From contig CACJBM010000008.1 of the NCBI GenBank assembly GCA_902591645.1, positions 1 to 50,182 on the forward strand: 50,182 bases of DNA, read 5' to 3'. The stretch is from an uncultured Verrucomicrobiota bacterium (GTDB lineage: Bacteria > Verrucomicrobiota > Verrucomicrobiae > Verrucomicrobiales > DEV007). A program made the position numbers and the translations under genes. The notes beneath the pieces were generated by a model that was not told the DNA's origin, made no database searches, and saw nothing but the letters and a program-made list of their open reading frames with translations. Every line of letters starts with the position of its first letter. Positions within the stretch are counted from its first letter, which is position 1. Shown in pieces: positions 33,973 through 43,195 of this stretch.

Positions 33973-35121
33973 ATGGAAAGATTAATTCATCTCCTGATAT
34001 TCCCATTAGTCATTGCTTCGGCAAGTGCAGTTGAAATTAATCTTCCCGCTTCAGCTGAAATGCTGCAATCAATTGATTCAGTAATCAATGAAGCGGTCAA
34101 TAAATCAAAAATCCCTGGCGGAGTCATTTGGCTAGAAAAGGAAGGTAATAAATATCACAAAGCCTACGGCCATCAGAGCCTCATCCCGGTCAAAAGGGTT
34201 ATGAAAAATAACAGTATATTTGATGCTGCCTCCTTGACCAAAGTCATGGCTACTGCCCCCTCAATTATGATCCTGATTGAACAGGGGCGCATTGCACTTG
34301 ATGACCCGGTCCGTAAACACCTTCCAGAATTTATTGGGGGAAACAAAAATAAAGTAACTATAAAGCAACTCCTAACCCACACTTCAGGGCTTCGCCCTGT
34401 CCTCCCAAAAAAACCAGCATGGCACGGTTATGACAAAGCAATAAAGCTAGGAATTTCGTTAGAACTTACTGAATTTCCAGGCAAGAAATTTCGCTATAGT
34501 GATGTTAATTTCATATTGCTAGGAGAAATAGTAAGGCGTGCCTCTGGAATGAAATTAGATAAATTTGCTAAGGAGAAAATTTTTCAACCATTAAAAATGC
34601 TTGATACAAATTTCAAACCTTCACGGAGTCTTCTGAGTAGAATTACACCCACAACTCGTGAAGGAAATACTCTGATCCATGGTATAGTGCACGATCCCTC
34701 TGCAAGAGCCATGGGAGGCGTTGCCGGACACGCGGGACTATTTACGAGTGCACCAGATCTTGCCCGTTACTGCCGAATGATTATTGGTGGAGGAGAACTC
34801 GGAAACATAAGGGTTCTAAAAAAAGCATCAGTGGAGCTAATGACGCGTAACCACACTGCCAAAATAAGACAAAAAGTAAAACGCGGAATCGGATGGGACA
34901 TTGACTCAGTTTTTTCTAGTCCGAGAGGAGAAGGATTTCCCATAGGTGTATCATTTGGACACACTGGGTGGACCGGTGGCTCGGTATGGATCCATCCAAA
35001 AAGTAAAAGTTTCCTGATCTTCCTTAGTAACCGCAATCATCCCTACGAAAGACGATCAATAAAACCACTCCGCTATGAATTGGGAACGTTATCGGGTAAA
35101 GCTCTTGGACTAAGAAAATGA
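33973..35121 (+). CDS. beta-lactamase/esterase family serine hydrolase, secreted
   Basis: A 382-residue exported enzyme with a penicillin-binding fold. The signal peptide ends near ASASA (residue 19). The catalytic SxxK is Ser87-Leu-Thr-Lys90; the second motif is Tyr175-Ser-Asp (YSD in place of YSN), and the third is HTGWTGG (HTG). Class C-like enzymes of this type cleave esters, D-amino-acid peptides or beta-lactams; this branch is common in PVC genomes as a secreted esterase and resistance should not be assumed. It is a single gene. Confidence 0.88.
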   Translation: MERLIHLLIFPLVIASASAVEINLPASAEMLQSIDSVINEAVNKSKIPGGVIWLEKEGNKYHKAYGHQSLIPVKRVMKNNSIFDAASLTKVMATAPSIMILIEQGRIALDDPVRKHLPEFIGGNKNKVTIKQLLTHTSGLRPVLPKKPAWHGYDKAIKLGISLELTEFPGKKFRYSDVNFILLGEIVRRASGMKLDKFAKEKIFQPLKMLDTNFKPSRSLLSRITPTTREGNTLIHGIVHDPSARAMGGVAGHAGLFTSAPDLARYCRMIIGGGELGNIRVLKKASVELMTRNHTAKIRQKVKRGIGWDIDSVFSSPRGEGFPIGVSFGHTGWTGGSVWIHPKSKSFLIFLSNRNHPYERRSIKPLRYELGTLSGKALGLRK

Positions 35122-35159
35122 CTTATAGACCAAGCGTTGATGATAATAAATCTCATCGG

Positions 35160-35882
35160 TTAATTGCCGCAGCTCAATCTTTCCGCAAGCTTATCAGGTA
35201 ATCCAGCACTAATAATCTTGTCCTGGGCAGACTTAATATCGTATTCAACCCTACGGTTCACAATGCGTTGCCCTCCAAGATCATAAATACAATATGATGC
35301 TCTAGGGTCCCCGTCACGAGGTTGCCCTACGCTTCCAACATTGATTAAATATTTTTTCCCATTCTCAACATCCAAAACCCGTCCTGGCAACTCCTCCACA
35401 GTGGATGTTTTCACATAAAATGCGGGGACATGGGTATGCCCGATAAAACATACTGGAGTGTACTGATAACCAAAACTCTCCAACGCGTGGAACTTGCTCG
35501 TTACGTATCCCCATCCTCCCGGCGAATCGAGCGTAGCATGTACAATAGTAAAATCTCTTACCTGGCGAACCAATTTAAGATTCATAAGATAACTCTTATC
35601 CTCCTCGTTCAACTTGTCCCGAGTCCAAGACATAGACTTTTCGGCAAGAGGGTTTAATCCAATGAGTTCAGTGTCTGAAGAAACCACTTCATCATGATTG
35701 CCTTTAACTACTGGACAATCGAGCCCTCTGATAGTTGCTAAACATTCTTGTGGATTTGCATTATAACCCACAATATCACCCATGCAGACAAAATGACTGC
35801 AACCGTGATCATTTGCATCCTCAAGAACAGCATTTAGCGCCTCAAGGTTAGCATGTATATCACCAAAAATTGCAAATTTCAT
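35160..35882 (-). CDS. metallophosphoesterase (YfcE/MJ0936-like)
   Basis: A 240-residue cytoplasmic dinuclear-metal phosphatase. Motifs in order are FGDIHANLEAL, CMGDIVGYNANP, KGNHDEVV, IVHATLDSPG and IGHTHVPAF, the full calcineurin-like set. Related enzymes hydrolyse phosphodiesters or nucleotides; the substrate is not predictable. It is convergent with the serine hydrolase (38 bases) and divergent from the SGNH protein. Confidence 0.9.
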   Translation of the reverse strand: MKFAIFGDIHANLEALNAVLEDANDHGCSHFVCMGDIVGYNANPQECLATIRGLDCPVVKGNHDEVVSSDTELIGLNPLAEKSMSWTRDKLNEEDKSYLMNLKLVRQVRDFTIVHATLDSPGGWGYVTSKFHALESFGYQYTPVCFIGHTHVPAFYVKTSTVEELPGRVLDVENGKKYLINVGSVGQPRDGDPRASYCIYDLGGQRIVNRRVEYDIKSAQDKIISAGLPDKLAERLSCGN

Positions 35883-36058
35883 TTACTAGTAATCCAAAAG
35901 ATTAGGAGATTTTATTATCATTGTCGAGTTACCCTAGCCCAGATTAAATGAGTATTTGTTCTTCAAACATCTGCACATCTCCTAAAAGACAACAAGCTAT
36001 TATGCAATTCTTTAGTTCAAAGCAAATTCCACGAGCTTGACCGGCTCTAGCTAAAGAC

Positions 36059-36071
36059 TTAGAAATTCTAA
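36059..36071. repeat. short palindrome abutting the SGNH gene start
   Basis: TTAGAAATTCTAA is a perfect inverted repeat with one central base, ending immediately before the ATG at 36072 where a ribosome binding site would sit. It might be an operator or a weak hairpin; chance occurrence in A/T-rich DNA is also possible. Confidence 0.35.
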
Positions 36072-39000
36072 ATGCTAAAGTCCATTTCTGTTGCCGGGTT
36101 CTTTGCTTTTTTTGTTACCCTATGCCCAGCCAATGCGAATGATCCACTGATAATCCCCGATACGGACGAGGGCGTCCCTGGCGCAGGACCACTACGCCGT
36201 ACCGACTGGTTCCGCGGCGTTTGGCACAAGCGCAGAAGCTCTTGGTTGGGGGAAAAAAGTGTCACGCAAAAAGATTCAGTGGTTTTCTTAGGTGATTCCA
36301 TAACTCAGGGATGGGGAGATAGTTTCAATGGTGCTTTTGGTAAACTTCAGGTTGCTAATCGTGGCATCAGTGGAGACACAAGCCGTGGGCTACTTCTTCG
36401 AATCAAGAAAGATGTATTAGACCTTAATCCAAAAGCGGTGGTGATAATGATCGGCGCTAATGATCTAGCCGAAAAGGCAAATGGTGAAACTGTGTTTGGC
36501 AATGTTAAATTAATTATTCAATCCATAAAAAAACATAATGTGAAAACGCCAATCATCTTGTGTGAAACTTTCCCTTGCGCACCAGATGCTTATCGCCCAG
36601 TCAATGAGATACGAAAAATTAATGCTCTCTATGAAAAAACTTGGAAAGATGATCCGACAGTAACTATTGCAAAAACCTATTCGCTCTTTGCCGGAAAAGA
36701 TGGCGCTTCTCTTCCTAAGTACATGCCTGACAGGGTACATCCTAATTTAGAGGGTTACAATTTATGGGCATCGGTCATGAGACCATTATTCTCAAAATTA
36801 AAATTGGGAGGCTCATATCCTGATGCTTTAGCCTGGATCCAGTTTGACCGTTACGACAAGCAAGCGGTTCTTTATAATGGCTTTTACATGTACTATGCTG
36901 ACAGGAAGGACCCCTTAGAATTTTCAATCGAAATTCCTCCTGATTCATCTCATAAAATTGCCTTTCAGTGGGTAGCAAAACTGGGCTCAACACGATCCAT
37001 GTTAGTCGAGCTAAATGGAAAAGAAATGGTAGTCAGCAACGCAGCCAGAGGTAATGGAAACCAAGCATTTTTTTGGAAGATTTTGAATGTTTCCGATTTT
37101 GGGATTAGTGAAATTGAAAAGAATAAGAACTATCAACTCAAAGTTCACTATCCAGATGATGCTGTTGATGACGCTGTTATAGCTGGTTTTAGACTGATCG
37201 ATAATGAATCACAGTTGAAAAGAGAAAAACTCAAAAGAACGAGGAGTAACGTAAATTTCATTTCTCCAGGTCGAATGTCTGATTCTGAGCAGAATAGTTT
37301 TCGCATAGATAAAGTTGAATCGAAAGCTAGGGTAAAAAATGATTGGGTAGGAAAAAAGAAATTAGCTTTCGAGGAAATTAATAAAGATAAGTTTCTTTCA
37401 GCTGTAGTCCGTTTTGGTGATACCGTCATTAAACATGGTACAGATCAGTATGGAGTAAAAAAGACTCCTATTTTTGTACGATTTTTACATCGTGAGCTAT
37501 TAAAATCTCCCGCTTCTCTTTGCTATCAACCGCCTTCACTAGGAGGCCCATCCCATCCTGTGGAGCAGACACAATTTGATAGATCTCAAAATTTACTAAG
37601 GACTCTCGCTGGTCTTAGTCAGGCAACGGGAAATTCGCGATACGCGAATGCTGCAGCAGATGCTGTTACTTATATGTTTGAGGAATATGCAACTCTTGGG
37701 TCTGGCTTGGTTATTTTTGGTAATCATATGACCATCGATTTGTATAATGATTGTTCATATAGCGATGGTAGGTCAGGAGACATCTTTGAGCTTGGCTCTA
37801 TTTTCCCTTTCTATGAATTTATGTATTCAGTTTCACCCGATAAAACTGAGAAATTTGTGAAAGGTTGCTGGGAGGCATTTGTCAGGGACTGGAATACCAT
37901 GCATTACAATCGGCATGCCAGCTTTCATAAGAATGTAGATTTTTCAAAAACATGGGAACGTCCATTGCTGCCGGTAAAAGATCTCCCTGAAAAAATAGAA
38001 GTACTAGGATTCCTTGGAGTCGGTCTGGACCTCGCAATGGGAGGTTACTTTTTGGGCTGTCTTCAGGATAGTCCAAAGCCTAGAAAATGGGCTAACCGCT
38101 ATTATGATGTTCTATCATATCATAGAGATCCTAAAACGAATATTTGGCCAATGCTCTTATATACTCCAAGTATTCGGCGTAACCTTGAAATTTACCGAGA
38201 GGTGTTTCCTGAGGCTAATGTCACTGAGCCTCGAGTTATAATATCAAGTTGGATTCACAGTATGCCTGCATTTTTTCTTGGTGCCTTAGCATCTATCGAA
38301 TTGGGTAGCATCTATAAACATAAGGAAGAGACAGTAGATCTGCATAATCGAATAGACGATTGGATAATGGGTTACCTTAAAGCTGCATATGATGAAAAGA
38401 ATAATACTTTGAGAAGTATTATTCTTGATGGAACAGATGTGACTGATCATGTCTTTGAAGAAGGTAAAACGCTACATGGTTGGGGGTCTAGGGCAGGAGA
38501 TTCTTTTGCTGCTCAAATTCCGAGTGCTTCTTTTTTCACTGCCATTGCGAAAGCCTACCGCCTAGCTAATGATGAAAGTCGTAAGTTTTATTGGAAATAT
38601 TTGAGAAACTTATTCAAGGGGGCAGATTTTGGAGACATTGGAGAGGGACCGGATTCTCTACCTAAATTTAATTATAAAGACATCACTTTTGAACCGGCTC
38701 ACATTTTCTCTTTAGTAGACATTTACCGAGTTCATAAAAACCCTGAAGTTTTGAAATTCATTGAGCACTTAGGTACTAAATTGATAGAGTTAAGGCAAGA
38801 CCCAGAGTCAGGCCTTTTTTCCCGTAATCCAGATTATAAAGATTCATATAGAACCAATAAAATTCATAAAGAATCTTGGGAGGGAATGACGATACGTGAA
38901 AGAATGAGAAAGGAATTTGATTACGATCGCCCGAAAGTTGTAGCATTAGACGTCGTAGAACCATTGGCTTTACTGGCAATTTATGCTTGCCGAACTCAGC

Positions 39001-39188
39001 AGTTTGAAAAGATACCAAGGTGGCACAGTGGAGGACAGTGGGGAAGTGACGGATCAGGGCATGTCATTAACAATGATTTTGAAAGATGGTTCGATGTTGA
39101 AAAACTCAAGGTTCACTATGAGAGGAATAGTTTAGTGTTGCGACAAAAAGGCTTTGAAGTGGGACAAGGTTGGTTTCCAAAGAAGTAA
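36072..39188 (+). CDS. secreted SGNH/GDSL hydrolase fused to large helical domain
   Basis: A 1038-residue exported protein. After the signal peptide (about 1-23) comes an SGNH hydrolase (about 55-245): Ser76 in VFLGDSITQGWG, the RGISGDTSRG block, Asn130 in MIGANDLA and Asp220/His223 in DRVHPN. Such platelet-activating-factor-acetylhydrolase-like domains deacylate glycans or lipids. Residues about 250-390 look beta-rich. Residues about 480-1020 are helical with Trp/Tyr/His-rich segments (FDRSQNLLRTLAGLSQATG, WIHSMPAFFLGALASI), suggesting an alpha-toroid glycosidase or lyase; the family is not identified. No ribosome binding site is visible. Codon use is T-rich compared with genes before 36 kb. 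Confidence 0.78.
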   Translation: MLKSISVAGFFAFFVTLCPANANDPLIIPDTDEGVPGAGPLRRTDWFRGVWHKRRSSWLGEKSVTQKDSVVFLGDSITQGWGDSFNGAFGKLQVANRGISGDTSRGLLLRIKKDVLDLNPKAVVIMIGANDLAEKANGETVFGNVKLIIQSIKKHNVKTPIILCETFPCAPDAYRPVNEIRKINALYEKTWKDDPTVTIAKTYSLFAGKDGASLPKYMPDRVHPNLEGYNLWASVMRPLFSKLKLGGSYPDALAWIQFDRYDKQAVLYNGFYMYYADRKDPLEFSIEIPPDSSHKIAFQWVAKLGSTRSMLVELNGKEMVVSNAARGNGNQAFFWKILNVSDFGISEIEKNKNYQLKVHYPDDAVDDAVIAGFRLIDNESQLKREKLKRTRSNVNFISPGRMSDSEQNSFRIDKVESKARVKNDWVGKKKLAFEEINKDKFLSAVVRFGDTVIKHGTDQYGVKKTPIFVRFLHRELLKSPASLCYQPPSLGGPSHPVEQTQFDRSQNLLRTLAGLSQATGNSRYANAAADAVTYMFEEYATLGSGLVIFGNHMTIDLYNDCSYSDGRSGDIFELGSIFPFYEFMYSVSPDKTEKFVKGCWEAFVRDWNTMHYNRHASFHKNVDFSKTWERPLLPVKDLPEKIEVLGFLGVGLDLAMGGYFLGCLQDSPKPRKWANRYYDVLSYHRDPKTNIWPMLLYTPSIRRNLEIYREVFPEANVTEPRVIISSWIHSMPAFFLGALASIELGSIYKHKEETVDLHNRIDDWIMGYLKAAYDEKNNTLRSIILDGTDVTDHVFEEGKTLHGWGSRAGDSFAAQIPSASFFTAIAKAYRLANDESRKFYWKYLRNLFKGADFGDIGEGPDSLPKFNYKDITFEPAHIFSLVDIYRVHKNPEVLKFIEHLGTKLIELRQDPESGLFSRNPDYKDSYRTNKIHKESWEGMTIRERMRKEFDYDRPKVVALDVVEPLALLAIYACRTQQFEKIPRWHSGGQWGSDGSGHVINNDFERWFDVEKLKVHYERNSLVLRQKGFEVGQGWFPKK

Positions 39189-39201
39189 CAGTCTTTTCAT
39201 T

Positions 39202-41103
39202 ATGAGTGATTGCCTTTCTATGTATCAGGTGAATTTTTTAAAGGCTTTGAAATTATTATTTTCAATTAGTTTTGTACTGCATTCGTCATTTTTAACACTT
39301 ATCGGAGAACCGGATAGAGAAGTCGTAAAAGTACCAAATACGATTCCATTAGATCCAAATGAGGCAATGCAACTCATTAATCTTCCTAAAGGTTTTTCTT
39401 TAGATCTGGTCGCTTCTGAGCCTCAAATAAGTGAGCCAGTTGCTCTTACATGGGATGGGAACGGAAGAATGTACGTTGTAGAAATGCGCGGATATATGCA
39501 GAGCATGGATGGGACAGGGGCAAAAGACCCAGTTGGTCGGATTAGTCTTTTGGAGGATACCAATGGCGATGGTCACTTTGATAAGCATAGTGTTTTTCTT
39601 GATGGATTAGTTGAACCAAGAGCAGTTCTTTATGTTGGTAATGGTTTGCTCGTTGGTGAACCTTCTGATTTGTGGTATTGCCGAGATACCGATAATGACG
39701 GCAAATCTGATACTAAAGATAAAGTCTATGATAAGTTTTCTTTACGAGATAGTAACGTTGAGCATAAAGCTAATGGGCTGATTCTTGGAATTGATAATTG
39801 GGTATATGTTTCTCAGCATGGGCAACGTTATCAATTTCAAGGTGGAAAATTCAGGCATGAAAAAGCACCAAGAGTTGGGCAATGGGGATTGGCTCGCAAT
39901 GATGAAGGGCGTTTTTTGTTTTCAACAAACAGTATTCCTGCGATGGGGTTTTTCATTTCACCTGAATACCTTGTTTCAGGAAGAAATAAAGGTCCTGAAA
40001 AGTTAATCACCGGGGCTGTTCTAAAAGTCGGAAAATATAATGAAGTCTGGCCTGCAATGACGACTACTGATTTGCAGAGTGGAGTAGGCGCATCTCGGAG
40101 TATCGATGGTACATTGCGCAGTTTCACCTCTGCTTGTGGGCAAAGTTTTTTCCGAGGTGATCGGCTCGGAGAAGATGTGAAGGGTGATTATTTTGTTTGT
40201 GAGCCAGTAGGTCGCCTCGTAAGAAGATCAAAAGTTAAATATTTGGATTCAGGTCACCTAGAATTATCTAACCCATATGAAGGTAGTATTGGTGAGTTTA
40301 TCACTTCAAGTGATGGTAATTTTCGACCTGTTAATACTTATACAGGTCCTGATGGTTGTCTTTATGTTGTTGATATGTATAGAGGCGTTATTCAGGAAAA
40401 AAGCTTTATGACGCCATATCTTAAGCAAGAGATCCTAAAATCTAAGTACGATAAAAATATTGGGCGAGGAAGGATTTATAGAGTTAAGAGAGATGACTTT
40501 TCCCCAGGAGAAAAGCCTAATCTTTTAGACGCCGATCCTGAGCGTCTAGTGGCTGCTCTGAAACATCCTAATGGTTGGTGGAGAGATATGGCGCAAAGCA
40601 TAATCGTAAACCGGAGACTAGTTAAATTAGTTCCTTTTCTAGAAAAAATCGTACTAGGTGATGCTGATCCTCTTGCCCGTCTTCATGCCTTGTGGACATT
40701 GAGAGGATTATCTAAACTAAAGATTAAAGTTGCCTTATTAGCGTTGGAAGATGCAGATGAACGAATAATCTCGGCTTCTTTGCGGGCAGTGAATTGGTCG
40801 CTATCTGAATATCCCTATATTGAAACTATCATTGATGAAGCTAGCCCCATAGTCATTGCGCACATCATTTTGGCTGTCGGTCAGAATAAATCTCATGAAA
40901 GTAAGGGTTTGATTGTAAAATGCATTTCAAGATTTCCAATGAACGAAAGGGTTCTACGTTCTGTACTCGCTGTGACTTCAAGAGAAGATCTTAAAAGTTA
41001 TAGATCTGAAATTATCTCAAACCCTGTTTTTCAAGGAGATACTAAAACCAAAAAAGCTGATGAGTGGCTAAAAAGGTGGGATGAATTTGTGCTTAATGAG
41101 TAA
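39202..41103 (+). CDS. PVC-type membrane-bound dehydrogenase domain protein
   Basis: A 633-residue secreted protein from the ATG at 39202; the in-frame ATG at 39154 lies inside the previous gene. Residues about 55-430 form an NHL/glucose-dehydrogenase-like propeller with hallmark GFSLDLVASEPQISEPVAL, DGNGRMYVVEMRGYMQ and DTNGDGHFDKHSVFLDGL, known from the PVC membrane-bound dehydrogenase family. A HEAT-like helical region follows (about 440-630). The C-terminal cytochrome-type CxxCH domain found in many relatives is absent. Presumed to oxidise sugars or related compounds, but this is not shown. It lies 13 bases after the SGNH gene and shares its T-rich codon use. Confidence 0.82.
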   Translation: MSDCLSMYQVNFLKALKLLFSISFVLHSSFLTLIGEPDREVVKVPNTIPLDPNEAMQLINLPKGFSLDLVASEPQISEPVALTWDGNGRMYVVEMRGYMQSMDGTGAKDPVGRISLLEDTNGDGHFDKHSVFLDGLVEPRAVLYVGNGLLVGEPSDLWYCRDTDNDGKSDTKDKVYDKFSLRDSNVEHKANGLILGIDNWVYVSQHGQRYQFQGGKFRHEKAPRVGQWGLARNDEGRFLFSTNSIPAMGFFISPEYLVSGRNKGPEKLITGAVLKVGKYNEVWPAMTTTDLQSGVGASRSIDGTLRSFTSACGQSFFRGDRLGEDVKGDYFVCEPVGRLVRRSKVKYLDSGHLELSNPYEGSIGEFITSSDGNFRPVNTYTGPDGCLYVVDMYRGVIQEKSFMTPYLKQEILKSKYDKNIGRGRIYRVKRDDFSPGEKPNLLDADPERLVAALKHPNGWWRDMAQSIIVNRRLVKLVPFLEKIVLGDADPLARLHALWTLRGLSKLKIKVALLALEDADERIISASLRAVNWSLSEYPYIETIIDEASPIVIAHIILAVGQNKSHESKGLIVKCISRFPMNERVLRSVLAVTSREDLKSYRSEIISNPVFQGDTKTKKADEWLKRWDEFVLNE

Positions 41104-41124
41104 ATTCTTTGAGATAAGAATTTA
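41101..41124. terminator. A/T-rich hairpin between convergent genes
   Basis: TAAATTCTT/AAGAATTTA gives a perfect 9-pair stem with a 6-base loop, starting at the stop codon of the dehydrogenase gene and just beyond the end of the TPR-like gene on the other strand. It could act in both directions; no T-run is present. Confidence 0.4.
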
Positions 41125-41141
41125 TGGAAGGAAATAATTAT

Positions 41142-42299
41142 TCACTTTTCCCTGTTATTCTTAGAAGCACCCAAACTCGTCTCTAGCTTTGTAAATTCAA
41201 TTAAGTCCTGACGTCTAAATATTTCTGGAGATCTTTTCAGAAGTTTTTTTAATGCTTCATATGCCTGCTCTTGGTTTGCAGGATCTGTTGCCAATAACAT
41301 CAATAACTTACGATTGTAAAAAAAAGGCGCGTTCTTATCATTAACAATTTCTCGGTAAACTGCTAATGCCGCTTTTAAATCTTTTTTAACTTCAAGTAAA
41401 TGCATTCCTAATTTAGCGTAATCCAAATAAGTCGACCCATTTGAAAGAGCCGCATCTTCTAGTTGTTCAAGTGACATTTCATTTGCCGCAATCAATGCAA
41501 TATGATCCTCTAATCTCTCCATGTCTCTACGAACAGTCAATGTGAGTCCCTTCGTACGGAATCTTGTACGATTGTATAAGGAAGAAGTCACCTCATAAGC
41601 TGCTTCCTCCTTACCTTCACACCTTGCTAAATGAGTCGCGTAAGCTCTAAAAACATAGGGAGGTGCATCATCGGCCTGAGAAGACTTTAGGTACCATTGA
41701 GAGGCGAGCTCCGAGTCTTTATATTTTTGAGAATAAATGTCAGCAACAACCATGGGCAATCGATAACTCTCTGGAACCCATTCTGCACCTTGCTTTGCAA
41801 ACTCCAAGCCCTTCTCCAAATATCTGGGCATCATTATATTTTTCATCTGCCAACTCTCAACACCATCCTCAGCCCACTCAGATTTGTTTCTATAATAAGC
41901 ATAAGCATTCCATGCCAAGTCCCAAGCAGCCAAGTCCCAATGCTTTGCAAATCGTGGCTGCAAAGAAGTAGTAATTCCGCGAAATTTTTGAACTGATGCC
42001 CAGTCCTTATCAAGAAATGCCTGATGAGCTTTTAAATCATAAATACTGGCAATAAGTGATCGGAAACCCCCAATCGATCCAACAAAACTAGCCTGCGTTA
42101 GTTGTTCTCTAGCAGACATACTGGGAGCCCAATCGCGGAATCCTTGTTCTTTGAGCATTTTTTCAGTGCTCATTTCCATAGGAATACGAACAAAACCAAA
42201 ACCACCTAATATGGTCAAAGACAATAGAAGGCGCCGATAAGAATACGCCCTTAATTTTGTACCAATACTCAAAGTTCTTTCTTCGCGAATAATATCCAA
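41142..42299 (-). CDS. membrane-anchored TPR-like protein of an ABC exporter operon
   Basis: A 385-residue protein with one N-terminal helix (about 24-41) and a helical remainder resembling degenerate tetratricopeptide repeats (SELASQWYLKSSQADDAPPYVFRAY-type units, split here as repeat fragments). Starting at ATG it overlaps the permease end by 31 bases; a TTG nine codons in gives a TTGA overlap and is an equally good start. Being last in the ATPase-permease-TPR operon, it may scaffold or assist the transporter. No known family. Confidence 0.68.
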   Translation of the reverse strand: MDIIREERTLSIGTKLRAYSYRRLLLSLTILGGFGFVRIPMEMSTEKMLKEQGFRDWAPSMSAREQLTQASFVGSIGGFRSLIASIYDLKAHQAFLDKDWASVQKFRGITTSLQPRFAKHWDLAAWDLAWNAYAYYRNKSEWAEDGVESWQMKNIMMPRYLEKGLEFAKQGAEWVPESYRLPMVVADIYSQKYKDSELASQWYLKSSQADDAPPYVFRAYATHLARCEGKEEAAYEVTSSLYNRTRFRTKGLTLTVRRDMERLEDHIALIAANEMSLEQLEDAALSNGSTYLDYAKLGMHLLEVKKDLKAALAVYREIVNDKNAPFFYNRKLLMLLATDPANQEQAYEALKKLLKRSPEIFRRQDLIEFTKLETSLGASKNNREK

Positions 42300-43195
42300 C
42301 TAATCATGCTGTAAATGGTTAAGTAAAAACCAGTCAGACCAATTAACCTAAACATGAGCGTAGTGGAAATGGACTGCCCAGTTATGATCCCATCAAAAAT
42401 ATTAAACATTTGCAAATTAGGAAATACAACAGCAACAATTCCGGCAATGAACCTTTGTAAGGCCCCATGCATCTGACCCTCTGGAAAATAATACTCTAAG
42501 GCCAAGGACTGAGCATGCCCAATAAAATAAATAACTAAGCTAACAATAATTGTGAAAAGAGTTGAACTGGCAAACGTAGATACAACGAGTGCAACGCCAG
42601 CTGCGACTGCCGCCTTTAAAAAAACCGCCAGTACGCCAAGAAGGAGTTCGGGCCGCACTCCTTGAGCAAAGATTGTCTCCTTCAAATATTCTTTCTGGGC
42701 ATCACTTGCTCCGCCCCTAATCATCTTTATTTCTTCAGCTAAAATTCCATGCTGCCGAAAGTATAAGACCGCAAAGAAAAGACATGACATGAGGACAAGA
42801 CTCACGGCAACGAGAAGAATAATTCCAATAAGTTTACCAACTAAATATTCAAATCTTGGTACGGGCTTTGTCAGTATCGTGTAAAGGGTCCTATCTTCTA
42901 TATCTTTTGGGATAAGTAATGCTGTCCCCACGATGGAGAAAATACTCGCAAATAATGTCATTGCTCCAAATGAAACATCCTTCAAAATCTTAAGTTCCTG
43001 CTCAAAAGTAAAATTAAGGAAAAGGAAATTTGCACCTATAATCAATACGCTGAAAATGAGCATGAAATAGAACACCTTCATGCGTACTAGCTGAGTGAAC
43101 GTATTAAGTGCTATTGCCCAGACACGAGATAATGAGAATAACTTGTGTGGCAAAACAAGATCCTCCTTCACGCTCTTAACTTTATCAGCACTCAT
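42269..43195 (-). CDS. ABC-2 type transporter permease
   Basis: A 308-residue permease with about six membrane helices. ALLIPKDIEDRTLYTILTKPV is the typical ABC-2 cytoplasmic loop; a soluble periplasmic loop (about 155-185) separates helices. It overlaps the ATPase stop by 4 bases (ATGA) and its own stop overlaps the following gene, so the three are one translational unit. Together with the ATPase it makes an exporter; the cargo is unknown. Confidence 0.9.
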   Translation of the reverse strand: MSADKVKSVKEDLVLPHKLFSLSRVWAIALNTFTQLVRMKVFYFMLIFSVLIIGANFLFLNFTFEQELKILKDVSFGAMTLFASIFSIVGTALLIPKDIEDRTLYTILTKPVPRFEYLVGKLIGIILLVAVSLVLMSCLFFAVLYFRQHGILAEEIKMIRGGASDAQKEYLKETIFAQGVRPELLLGVLAVFLKAAVAAGVALVVSTFASSTLFTIIVSLVIYFIGHAQSLALEYYFPEGQMHGALQRFIAGIVAVVFPNLQMFNIFDGIITGQSISTTLMFRLIGLTGFYLTIYSMISWILFAKKEL

